Below the pieces are notes generated by a model. It saw only the letters and a list, made by a program, of their open reading frames with translations, did no database searches and was not told the DNA's origin. This document shows, piece after piece, positions 37,371 to 48,037 of a stretch of 64,000 bases of DNA (within the stretch, counting starts at the first letter, position 1; each line of letters starts with the position of its first letter). This DNA comes from Coptis chinensis (taxonomy: Eukaryota > Streptophyta > Magnoliopsida > Ranunculales > Ranunculaceae). The translations under genes were made by a program, and so were the position numbers. Location of the stretch: assembly GCA_015680905.1 (NCBI GenBank), contig CM027377.1:8456501-8520500 (forward strand), in the 5' to 3' direction.

Positions 37371-38215
37371 TTATCCGCCTACCCGAGATGCCGATGCCTT
37401 ACCGCTTCCAACCTCTTGCCTCTGTAGCAATAACTGATCATCAACTCTTTCAATTCCTTGAGCTCTTCTCACAGCCTCAGCATAAGTATCGATCTGAAGG
37501 ACCGACATCTTGCTCTGCATATACGGTTTCAAACCGTCAATGAATTTCCGAGCCTTAGCTTTTTCCGTGGAAATCATCTCCTTCCCGTATCGTGAAAGAA
37601 CAGTGAATCTCTCTTCATACTGTCCCACGGTCATGTTTCCTTGTTCTAACTTGAGGAATTCCATTCGCTTCTTATCTCTCGCCGCCTCGGTGACATACCT
37701 CAAAAGGAAGAGTTCCTCAAACTTAGCCCAACTCATAGGAAACGTCTCCACATCCTTAACACTGATCCACCAGTGTTTGGCTTCACCTCTAAGCATGAAG
37801 GCAGCCAAAGTGACTCGTTCCACATCAGTACACATCATAGAGTCTAGCATACTCGACATATCTAGCAACCCGGTCTTGGCTACTTTAACCTCGGATGACC
37901 CCACAAATTCGTGGGCGTGGCGATGAAAAATTTGCAAGTAGAAACCCCGGTTGACTTTGACTTTGCGGTGGCCCGAACTCCTCAACTCTCAACTATGGTT
38001 GGGGATGCTACCTCACGGTGTTCCACCGGGTGGAATAACGGCCGGATGCTAAAAGAGGTTGGGGCTCGTTCCGACTAGCCCTCAAACTTCGATCTCAGAC
38101 TCTCATCTCATTTTGTGCTTGAGCCATTTGATTCATCATAGCGAGGAGCCTATCCATTCGGTCCTCCCAGACCACGATCCGTAGCATCATCACCACTAGT
38201 ACTTTCCGGATCCAT
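37371..38215 (-). pseudogene. Tekay-2 Gag N-terminal region
   Basis: The start is the ATG at 38215-38213 (MDPESTSGDDATDRG). After early frame changes there is a 204-codon open stretch (37985-37371) with HEFVGSSEVKVA, AFMLRGEAKHWWISVKDVET, WAKFEELFLLRYVTEAARDK and GQYEERFTVLSRYGKE. This is the Retrotrans_gag core, longer and less interrupted than in Tekay-1. Confidence 0.86.
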
Positions 38216-38618
38216 GGTGACTATTCGCACATACACAAAGAGCCAACTCGATTATGATACATTAGAGAGAATTTCTCAAAATTATGCAAGAGCATAGGCC
38301 GCGCCCTATTGAATTCACATGCATAGAATGAGCGTGAGTAGAATTTCAAGAGATGGCGCAGTCGGCCTTAAAGAGCTTAGGCAAAGCGGTCGGTCGGCCA
38401 CGCACCTCGAAATGAAAATTCACTCCGACCTAATGGTGTCCGATTCGTCAAATTCCTCCGACACGTGTCCACACTCTCGACATTGCTAAACTAGTATTAA
38501 CGCTTAACGTACTAACTAGGGGTAGTGTATCTAGGGTTTATCGGGTTCCGATGAAACTTTAGAAACGCGTCGCGACCGAGTCCCCCACTACAGCTCCCAG
38601 ACGGATCTAATAGTGGAC

Positions 38619-38630
38619 GCTCTGATACCA
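38619..38630 (-). other. Tekay-2 primer binding site, tRNA-iMet
   Basis: Minus strand TGGTATCAGAGC, 7 bp from the LTR edge, as in Tekay-1. Confidence 0.92.
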
Positions 38631-38637
38631 CGTTTTC

Positions 38638-41600
38638 TGTCACGCCCCGAGACCCAACACACATCCCGAGGACGTGGAATGAATCTCGAGGCAGACACCT
38701 ATCCCGATTCTACCAAATTTTGGCGAGTTTCCTTTTGTTGATCGGCGTTTAGTAAACCCTAAAACCTGTCATATAACTGTCATAAACCCCGGACATCTTA
38801 TAATTCCCTTCCAACAACCATACATACATCCAACAACCATATATACTACACTTAACTCTAACTACTACGGGGGATATGGCGATATAACTACAAAACAAGG
38901 AGAACCGATTGCCAAATCGATTATTACATCAAAATGACCTAGCTCTATATATACAACAAAAGAAACTAGTCTCTTTCTATACAACCAAAGGAAAAGAGCT
39001 AGGCTCATTATATACAGCAAAAGAATAACCTAGGTCATCTCTATCTGCAGTCCAAATATAACCTTGACTCTGCCTCTCGTCAAGCATAAGGGAATCCTCC
39101 CAAATCACCATACCCGTCATCACTAGGGTTAGGAAACCCTCCTCCCAAGAACAAATGCGAAATGTTAAGTAGGATGAGCAAACAACTATGCCCAGTAGAA
39201 ACGCACATAGCCAATAAATAGACTACTTATAGAAAACATTTAAAACATGCAGGGTTCTATAATAGTATTCAAATATTGTGATTATGTATATATACATCAC
39301 TAACTAGCGTAAATCATCTCGACATGCTTCATTGATATTCAAAATAGAGTTTTCACAATCATCATACAACTATTGTGGCGCGCATCCTATTAGAATGGTG
39401 AGGGTATGACGGTACTCGGCCGATCCGCGAGGCAATCTCGGTTCATGCTTCCCGGTGTGAACCATGCACCGATTATTTTCCGATTTTACCGGCGGAGGGA
39501 TGCTGAAATGCCGTTGTTGTGTTAGTTACACACAAAATCCCCAAAGCTTTTAGGGCTCGGGTGGGCCACAATGACCCACGACCCCATACGGGCTGTCACC
39601 TAACTTCACGGTGGTCAACCGTTCGACTGACTGCGCAGACGCTTTCGATCCTCGACACACATCCGAGTGGACTAAACTCTCACTCCTCGCGTCTAAACCT
39701 CTCATCGAGGTAGCATGTAACCCCACACAAGCTAATCACCAAACAAATGTGACCACGCACAAGCATGGTTATCTAGAAAAGTAGAAAAGGAATTCCCGGA
39801 CTACATCCAGTGATGCATCCCTTTAAAGGTGGCCCACCACCTCGAAGGTGTACACCACAGTTGGAATCTAGAAGCTTAACTGCCGTCTCCGGAAATCGAC
39901 AACGGTTCCTTCTTTATAGAATTCACAGTTCCTTTTCTAAATCTCCTCGTGATAAACATAGTAATATCTATATATATATATACTTTCGATATTACCGATT
40001 ATTTTCAAATACTCTAGTTACATATCTAGTTTTTCTTTTAAAATCTGTTGATTATATAGGTGTGAGTTCCTGGATTTCCCCGAAATCGGCGAGAACAACC
40101 TATGACTCCCAAGCAACGGCGATCATAGTAAATAACAACCGATGATTCCCAAACGGCGAATCATCGTAAATAACACCACGACCATCCCGGACCAATCGAA
40201 ACTTGCACCTAGTTACAAACAACCGGGTAATCCTTACCCGCGTTACAAAATCCATCTCTGTCTCCTTCGAGACAAAGAGGCGAACCTTTCCCCAAACCAG
40301 TTTTTCACTTTTAACCCGAAAACAATCCCTCGCTACCCCCGATTTTACAGAAAACCATTTCACGCGAAAGCTATCCATATACTTAATTCATATCGAGGAA
40401 AACTACAATGCAAAAACATGAATATCATATATACATGCATGGTTGATACGAAAACTATTTCTTAACATTTTAAACAACTCAAATCATGCATGAAAATAAG
40501 CAGACTATATATATTGGTATGTAGGTTCCTACCTTAGCAAGCTCCGTTCTCCTCAAGCCCACTTAACCGAATCGAGCCCGCAACCGAATCCCTCAGATTT
40601 ACTCCTACACATCATATATATATACGTCGACCATTAGAAGTTATCAAACGAACGAGAATTCTTATATACGAACGTCGAAAAGAATCTCGACGCTAAGTAT
40701 TTGGTTTCGGGTAAATTTTTATCTAACTACCGTTAACAGAGCTCTGAGGCCATTTAAAGCGCATTACTCGACGGTCTCTACGAGCTATTTCGACCATGGC
40801 GGGGCCCTCATATCGGCGTAATCCTATCCCCTCTCAATTCAAATTCGAAATTTCAACTACAAACAAATTCCACTCTTCATTCACATTAAATTCTCGCAAT
40901 ATTTACTGTTGTTTTCCTTATCAATCGTTCATTACTTAATCTACTCTTAAACAATTATAAACTGACATGAACTGCTCAAAATCGAGTGAATAGCCGAAGA
41001 TTCTTACCGAATCAGCAACAAAAATCGTTCCTAGCTCGCTGTTCCACCAAAATCGTAGCTCTCCTTCTCCAACCCGAGCTACTGCCGACATTAAACAACC
41101 AATTCCAATTATTATTATCATTTTTCTTTCCAATACCACTAATGAACTCGAAATCGAGTTTATACTATCGATTTGTGTTTAAATTCACTAACCTTTTCGC
41201 GAAAACCCGACGACTCCAAGAATTTTCGGCTCCACCACTGTTTCCCTCCACTTTAACTCCTCCAAACTGCCACTGCCGACCTTCAACACCCCCAACACAA
41301 TCAAATTCAGCATTACAATCTCAAGAAATCGAAATTGAAGCTACTATTTATTTGAAACGAATTCAATCTCACCTCTCGCGAAATACGCCGCCAATTCCAA
41401 ACGTTTTTGAATCCCCACACTTGCTTTGGGTGTTGTTAGGGATTAGTTGTTCGAATTCTTGGGTTGAATCGGTTGGAGAGGAATTACCCCAACTGCCGCC
41501 GCGATTTGGCTTCGAGATGCTCAATTTTTTAAGAGATTTCGAATTCTCTCATTTGGGTTTAGTGTCTATAGGTTTGGGTGTGAAGAATTTATGGTTGGAT

Positions 41601-42141
41601 CGATGTGAATGGAGAGGATTTTTGGTTTCTCTCTCCTAGGTTTTTGTTACTGTCGAATTGGGGAAGAAGAGGTTGGTTTCGCGATTTTTGGGTTTGCTGA
41701 TTTTCAATTTTTCGGTTTCGCGATTTCGTGGGTTCAATTTGGGCCGATATATTTGGGCCCAAGCCCAATATATCCGAATTAGCCTTAACGCCCTACTTAG
41801 ACTCCTAACCACTAACGAAATTGACGTCGCGTCGTAATTATTTTTCGGCCCATCCCGCTAAATTTAGTCTTCTATATTCTATCTCACCGCAGGCTATACA
41901 ATAACCCACCCCTGCGTGTAAGCTGTTAACTCGTGCCAGCTTCGACGCAGAAAACCGCTAACCGGCATTTTGTCAAATTTTCGCCTATGGTCGCTTACCT
42001 AACGTGACTTATGAGTCGGAGTCAAGTTTCGGTAAGTTACGCACGTTTGAAAAATAAACCCGACAACCACTTTACATAACCGACCCTAGAGTTGATATGA
42101 AATTTACAAAATTACCCTTAATAATATTTCAAGTCTTTACA
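38638..42141 (-). repeat. Tekay-2 5' LTR
   Basis: Pairs with 29947-33438. The 217-codon plus-strand open frame at 40986-41639 lies inside it, antisense to element transcription. The same stretch in the other LTR is broken, so it is not called as a gene. Confidence 0.95.
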
Positions 42142-42147
42142 ATCATA

Positions 42148-42165
42148 TGGCGCCGTTGCCAGGGA
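42148..42165 (+). other. Element E primer binding site, tRNA-Asp type
   Basis: TGGCGCCGTTGCCAGGGA, nearly complementary to the 3' end of tRNA-Asp as used by Athila elements. It is now 12.2 kb from its own LTR because Tekay-2 inserted between them. Confidence 0.85.
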
Positions 42166-42826
42166 CTAATACTCAATTTTTCTCTAAAATTGAATTTCGG
42201 ACTAGTTAATTTAGTCATTTAATTTCTGCAATAAAACAAAAAATAGAAAAAAAAAAATAGTTAATTGTGAAATTCCTTTTTACATGTTGGTATTTGTTTT
42301 TTCTGTCGAGCAGACGGACTTCTAAAATTCCGATTAAGCTAAAATTTTAACATGAGCATCTTTGAACAAGTTGCGATTTTATTTTTTTTTTTTTTTTTTT
42401 TTTTATTTTTTTTTTTTTTGGAATTTTTAAGATTTTAGTTGTCTTTCCGCAGATCTTTCATTTTTTTTCATTTTAGATTTTTTTTGTTTCTTTTAGCATA
42501 AAATATATTTATATATTTTTAGGACCCCTTTGGAAGAAATAATTGCTAGCAGATTCACTGAATTCTTTCCATACTAAACGGTGTCTAGAAAACTTTAAGG
42601 ATTGATGTTATTTAATTAAGGAACGTGTACGCATGGACAACCTCCCTCTATTATGAAGTGGCCTGGCTGTTGGTTTGGTAAGATTTTAGTGGTGAAACTA
42701 GTAGTTTGATTTGAAAAAGAATAGAAGTAGTGTATGGTCAAAACTCGGTCTAAGAAAATAGAATTTATACAATTTGACCCGGAGATTGAGCGTACTTTTC
42801 ATAAAAGATCGACTTAGGAATCCAAC
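42166..42826 (+). other. Element E leader with T-rich tract
   Basis: Non-coding leader. A T-run with few interruptions spans about 42371-42419. No gene is seen. Confidence 0.6.
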
Positions 42827-43350
42827 TAGGGGTGCAAGTGGATATCAAAATATTCGAATCCGATTCGAATTCGTATTCGAAAATTCGGATATTATCCGAA
42901 AATTTCAGATATCATATTCGGATTCGGATAATTTTTTATTTCCAAACTAGTTTCGGATACAGATTCGGATACTGCCATATCCGCATCCGAAAATATCATA
43001 TCCGATTTAAAAAATTAATAGTTATTATGTATAATTAATTAATTAATTTATTATTGTATAAAATATTATATAAAATCATAAACTAATAATATAAAACTAT
43101 ATTAACAAAATAAAAATAATAAATGACAAATATATATATTTATAATAGTTTTTATAGTGGTAAAATGAATTATTCAAAGCAAATAAAATTTTAATTAATA
43201 TTAATTTTCAGATAGGATATTATCTGATATCCAATTTGGATATCCAAAATCGGATTCGATTCGATTCGGATTCTGATATCGGTATAAATTTTCGGATTCG
43301 GATTCGGATACAAGCATATCCGAATCCGAACCTATCCGTTTGCACCCCTA
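42827..43350. mobile_element. hAT-type MITE, 524 bp, in E's leader
   Basis: The termini are TAGGGGTGCAA and TTGCACCCCTA (11-bp perfect inverted repeat), flanked by the 8-bp duplication AATCCAAC at 42819-42826 and 43351-43358. The 8-bp duplication identifies hAT. Both arms contain many short ATCCGAAT/ATTCGGAT units in opposite orientation, so the transcript could fold into a long imperfect hairpin. The centre is AT-rich and non-coding. Confidence 0.92.
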
Positions 43351-43410
43351 AATCCAACCGAGTTAGAAACACCCATAACTTTTGTTGGTAATATCTTGAT
43401 TTTTGCCGAG

Positions 43411-44346
43411 ATGGTTGAAAATAATCTTAATAATCATAATGTTCCTCCAGGCAATAATGGGCAAGTTAATAATCAAGTTAGATTCAGTAAGGTTTCATAT
43501 ACCCTACTAGAACAAGTCGACAATCTTGTATTGTGCCACCATAGACCAATGCGAATCACTTTGAACTAAAGCCCAGTCTGCTTGGGCTACTTCCCAAATT
43601 TAGGGGAATAGAAGAGGAAGATCCACACCTTCATATAAGAGAATTTGAATATATTTGTAGAATTGTTAAGCTCCAACAATTGAGTGAAGATGCAGTGAAA
43701 TTAAAATTATTCCCATTTTCTCTTAAAGAAAAAGCAAAGAGTTGGTTTCATAGTCTTCCATCTAATTTTATCACAACTTGGGAAAAGTTAAGCATTGTGT
43801 TTTTAAAACATTTTTCCTTCACCATAAGGCAACTGCATTTCGAAAAATTATATCTTCTTTTTGCCAAAATGAGGGGGAGTCTTTCTGGAAATGCATGGAG
43901 AGGTTTAAAAACACGCTCCTGTAGTGTCCCAACCATGGCCTTGAAAAAGGTAGGCTAGTGCAGATTTTGTATGAAGGTCTAGATTTTAATGCTAAGGCGA
44001 TGCTAGAGTACATGAGACGTACTGGCCTGGGGAGTTTTGTGATAAAAATGAGGATGATACTTGGTCATTTTTAGAGGAAGTCGCTGAAAAGGTTCGACAT
44101 TGGGAAACTGTTCGTGAGCCTAAAAAAGTTGCTAATAACACTGGTAAGAATGGTTTGTTTTATGTTGATAAGGATCTTGATATGAGTGTTAGAATGGCTA
44201 CCCTTATTAGAAGAGTTGAGGCTCTTGAGGATATGAGTGCTAGAAATCTCTTGCTCCGATTAATAATATTAAGACCCGTGGTTGTGTTTTATGTGACAGC
44301 CTTGACCATGTAATTGATAATTGCCCTAGTGTGACTGAACAAGTTA
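43411..44346 (+). pseudogene. Element E Gag N-terminal region with first zinc knuckle
   Basis: The candidate start ATG at 43411 gives MVENNLNNHNVPPGNNGQVN. A frame change near 43555 leads into FRGIEEEDPHLHIREFEY, then LKLFPFSLKEKAKSWFHSLP and WEKLSIVFLKHFS (open 43680-43958), the Retrotrans_gag core. A further break near 43950 precedes a knuckle C-V-L-C-D-S-L-D-H-V-I-D-N-C at about 44284-44325. It would encode the capsid protein of the particle. Confidence 0.82.
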
Positions 44347-45642
44347 TTGCCTTTAACACTTACCAAAAGTCAAAAAAATAATCCATTTTCCAACACATAC
44401 AATCTAGGGTGGAGGAATCACCCGAATCTTTCGTGGTCCAAGGGTATACATCAAAGAGGTAACCCCAACCCAATACAACAATATATGACTCAACCTCCAA
44501 AACCATCACCAATAGAAGATGCTCTTACACAATTGATACAAAATACATCAAAGTTTCAAGAGACCACCCAACAATTTATGTTAAAAATGGAACAGACATT
44601 GCAAGCCGCACAAAGTGCTACACAAATTAATTTCCAGGCCATTCAAAAGCTTGAAACTAGTGTTGGTCAGTTAGCTAAATATAATAGTGAGAGAGAAAAA
44701 AGAATGTTTCCAAGTCAGCCTGAACCCAACCCAGATTTCACTAACAATGTTGATCGACAACACGTTAATTCCATAACCACACTTAGATCAGGAAGAGCCA
44801 TAGACAATAACGTTCACATGCCAAATGAGAGTGACCAAACCTCAAACTCACCCAAGCCAAGATCTAAGTTGCCTAATGTCAACAAGGAAACCAGGAGTGT
44901 CTCTAACAATATAACTGAAAAGGAAGCTCATTATATTCCTCGTGCCCCATTTCCAGAAAGAATTTTTCCTCCTAAGCAAGGAACTCAAGCTAACGAGATT
45001 CTCAAGGTTTTTAAACAAGTGAAGGTTAATATTCCTCTTCTTGATGCAATTAAACAAGTTTCCTCTTATGCTAAATTTTTAAAGGATTTGTGTACTGTTA
45101 AATGTGGCATGAACAAACAAAAGACAACCTTCCTTGCTGCTCAAGTGAGTTCTATCATAACCAATAAAACCCCTCCGAAATATAAGGATCCTGGTTGTCT
45201 AACAATTTCTTGCATAATAGGAAACCAAAAGATTGAAAATGCATTGCTTGACTTAGGGGCTAGTGTAAATTTATTTCCTTACTCAGTATATAAGCAATTA
45301 GGACTTGGAAATTTGAAACCTACTAATGTTACCTTACAGTTAGTAGATTGGTCTGTTAGAGCTCCTAGGGGGATGATAGAGGATGTCTTAATTCAAATTG
45401 ATAAGTTTTACTACCCTATGGACTTTATAGTAATTGATACTGAACCTGTTCCAGAGTTGGGAAGGCAAATCCCTGTTATCCTTGGTCATCCGTTTTTGGC
45501 AACTGCAAATGCCATCATTAATTGTAGAAATGGGATAGTGAAATTGTCTTTTGGGAATTTGAAAGTCGAGTTGAATGTTTTTAATATTTCAAATTCGCAC
45601 CATAATGCAATTGAGTCTGTTTGTTTTATTGATTCTTTGTAG
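44347..45642 (+). pseudogene. Element E Gag C-terminus and aspartic protease (longest open stretch)
   Basis: About 430 codons without a stop. The N-terminal part has NPFSNTYNLGWRNHPNLSWS, a Gln-rich helical segment and ITTLRSGRAID, all typical of Athila-group Gag. The linker reads VNIPLLDAIKQVSSYAKFLK. The protease site is ENALLDLGASVNLFPYSVYK, continuing to PVILGHPFLATANAIINCRN and VKLSFGNLKVELNVF. There is no in-frame ATG at its left end, so it is a continuation of the upstream Gag frame. It ends in a TAG at 45640, after which the same frame stays open to 46017. Confidence 0.88.
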
Positions 45643-46017
45643 TCGAGTTTTGAAGAGAGCCGGAGTGAATGTTTCACTCTCCAGTCTGATTCTGATGAAG
45701 AAAGTGATTATGAGGAGATTGATGCATTATTAGGAATTACACCTTCTATAACTAGCCATATAGAGAAATTGGAACCTTTACCTTCTCTTTTCCGTGAGAG
45801 TAATGCCTTAGTGTCAACTGAGAAAGAGCAAATTGCTTATACTGAACTTTTAAGGAAAAATAAAAAATTAAATAGGGAAAATAAGAGACTATCCGAGAAG
45901 GTTACATCTCTCGAAAGTGAAAATTCTATTTTGGCCAAGAAGAATAAAAGTGCAGAAAATCAGTTGCAGTTAGTTTTTGAAAAAATTAACTCTTTGGAAA
46001 ATGAAATTTCTTGGTGA
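45643..46017 (+). pseudogene. Element E coiled-coil segment after protease
   Basis: In frame with the protease, behind a single TAG. It begins with an acidic stretch (SDEESDYEEIDALLG) and KLEPLPSLF, where Athila elements normally start the RT linker. It then turns into a heptad-rich, charged sequence: LLRKNKKLNRENKRLSEKV, SLESENSILAKKNK and NQLQLVFEKINSLENEIS. RT is absent. Such coils are common in Gag-like proteins of plant copia elements, so the segment looks acquired. Confidence 0.7.
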
Positions 46018-46292
46018 CCGAAAAGTTTTCAAAAAGTGTTAAACCACGTGTTGATATTTCTAAGTCTATCAAAACTTGTCATTATTGTGGAAGACAAGGT
46101 CACATCAAGTTTAGTTGCCCCATTAGGAAGAAAATCTTTAAGGAATCTGATCAGTTTGTTAATTATTTCATACCAAAACCTTACGTTGAGAAACCTAAAC
46201 TTGAGATTGATAGCTTCTCTAATGGAATGGGTAAAAAGAAAAATCGTTTCATTTGGATACCAAAGAAACCACCCCTATCCAGTTTGCTTTAG
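46011..46292 (+). pseudogene. Element E second CCHC zinc-knuckle segment (copia-Gag-like)
   Basis: One frame away from the coiled-coil, overlapping its end by a few bases. Residues KTCHYCGRQGHIKFSCP form a C-X2-C-X4-H-X4-C knuckle, and the segment ends with a basic part and NRFIWIPKKPP. The IW(I/V)PK ending after a knuckle is usual in plant copia polyproteins just before the protease. This is a second knuckle, in addition to the Gag one at about 44284. No further coding sequence follows before the 3' non-coding region. Confidence 0.7.
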
Positions 46293-47213
46293 TTATAATA
46301 ATTTTTGAGTCATTGTAGTATAGGTCCTAGGTTTAGTTAGATAATATTTTTCTTGGTTAACTCAATTTTTTTTTTTGTTGTCTTAAGAAAGTACATGTTC
46401 TTCGCACCTCATTCATGGTAATATTCTTCCTATCTTTTCATATCATCATTTGTCCATTATTTTTTCTTGCATTTCTAATATTGAGGACAATGTTTGATTT
46501 AGGTTTGGGGGAGAGAACAATTAGATGTTTAAGTTTATTTTTCTTTAAAATAATAATAATAATAATGTTCTAGATTTCAACTATGAGACTCTTTTGATAA
46601 TAAAGGTTTGATACCTTTTCGATGATGAAATAGGTCTATAAGTCTCAATTTGGTTTCTTTGATTCATTGAAATTTGAGTTAATTAGATGGTAATAAACCT
46701 TGCATTAGTCTTGAATATCTTTGCATGAATCATGCATTGCATTTTATGAGTAATGAACTTCTGGAATCCAAATGTCAGATGAATTAGCTAGACAAATCAT
46801 GTGAGTCTGAGCCAAAAGCCTTCATTGTATGAATTTTCTTGAGTGATGATACCAAAGGTGAAGCTCTTCCGAGTAGAGAGATGCACACTTTGATCTTGTT
46901 TGATCACCACACAAACACATAGGTAAGAATTTAGGCCTTCTCTAACCGTTTGAGCCTGATATATCCCACCTATATATATAATTTCCCTAGAAACCCTTTT
47001 GAAGCCTTTGTTATTAAGCCTTTTTCTTGTTAACCAAATTCATGCACCTATATATATTAACCCATAATATAGCCTACCTAAGTTATTACTTGAGAAATAG
47101 GATGATGGTAAAGAAAATAAAGAAAGTATGTACTCAAAATCAGTTGCTTCCGGAACCAAAAAGTGAAAGTTTAAAAGACCTTGCCACAAGTCAAAATGGC
47201 AGGAAGTTTTGCC

Positions 47214-47215
<2 letters not shown>

Positions 47216-47245
<30 letters not shown>
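47216..47245 (+). repeat. Element E A-tract (30 A)
   Basis: Genome-encoded A-run about 790 bp upstream of the 3' LTR, in the position of the A-runs in A and D. Confidence 0.6.
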
Positions 47246-47248
<3 letters not shown>

Positions 47249-47834
47249 AAATCTTGGGCCTCGTTGAAAGTTACAATTTGAAGAAGCACCAAAGTTTGAA
47301 GTTTCTCTAAGTAATTGTGAAGGCCCTATTATCTTAAGTAATAGTTCTTTGAAATATCCATTCCTTTTCTTGTTAACCCCTACCTAAGCATCATTATAAC
47401 CCATTTTAGACCTCTAGCTTTCTAGGCCAAGTGTGGTGTGAAAGTAAGTAGATGATGTGATGATCGATCTCGACTCCTTTGGTTAGTCATTGAGAGATGC
47501 AAGGATTGAGTGTGCCCTCGCACACTAGAGAGAACTTGACTTGGAGTGTAAAATATGAGTGACATGTGTCTATGACACAACTGGTGAGAACCCAAGTTAA
47601 GGATTCTTTCTAAGGATATCAGAAGTGAAGTTACTTGTAGATAACATTGCATATTTTCATAGCATAGTGCTTAATTTCTTAATGCTTGTGTTTATTGCAT
47701 TTTCATTAGCTTTTAGGTCATTTGAGTTAAGGTTTTCCAGAAAGAGATAAAAAGACTTTGCTGAGATAACTTAGGGTAATAACCTAGTTTTAATCTGCTA
47801 GTCCTTATAGTTTAATTTAGATCGCTAGGATTTT

Positions 47835-48037
47835 GTGAGTACATCTTCTGAAAACCCTCACGAGGCTATATCTCGTCCTTTATGGGGTAACTTAAGGGAT
47901 TAAGGCCTTGTTGCATTTGGTAAATGCAACCGCAATGCCTGCAAAAGTGAGTTAGTGTAGTTTAAAATATATTTGTTCACTTTTTTTTTTTTTTCTCATG
48001 TTTGCTAAGGGACTAGCAAAATGCTAGTCGGGGGTTG
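47835..48037 (+). promoter_or_regulatory. Element E conserved 3' stem-loop block and polypurine tract
   Basis: GTGAGTACATCTTCTG is followed by a CCTT...AAGG stem (47877-47897). TTGCATTTGGTAAATGCAA (47911-47929) follows with a perfect 8-bp stem and 3-base loop. GACTAGCAAAATGCTAGTC (48011-48029), also an 8-bp stem, lies immediately before the GGGGG of the polypurine tract. The LTR begins at 48038. Confidence 0.7.

Larger units (their letters stand above)
29947..42141 (-). mobile_element. Tekay-2: full-length Tekay-type chromovirus at E's LTR/primer-site junction
   Basis: 12,195 bp with LTRs of 3492 bp (29947-33438) and 3504 bp (38638-42141). It is flanked by the perfect duplication ATCAT (29942-29946 and 42142-42146). 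The minus-strand order is 5' LTR, tRNA-iMet site, gag, protease, RT, RNase H, integrase-chromodomain, polypurine tract, 3' LTR. The last 550 bp of the two LTRs are identical by eye, so insertion is recent, yet the coding frames are fragmented. Confidence 0.96.
46293..48037 (+). other. Element E 3' non-coding region
   Basis: It contains, in order: a TTGAGGACAATG plus GGTTTGGGGGAGAG tract (46482-46515), a conserved AAGAATTTAGGCCTTCTC segment (about 46925), a 30-base A-run (47216-47245), the stem-loop block (47835-47929), a T-run (about 47981-47995) and a hairpin at the polypurine tract. Element A has the same order. Open frames at 47027 and 47422 are not recognised. Confidence 0.65.

Noticed and set aside
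40986..41639. 217-codon plus-strand open frame inside the Tekay-2 5' LTR
   Set aside because: It is antisense to the element, the matching stretch of the other LTR (32290-32830) is broken, and it resembles no protein family.
47027..47281. Open frame ending in a poly-Lys run
   Set aside because: The Lys run is only the translated A-tract, and the frame is in a non-coding region shared with A.
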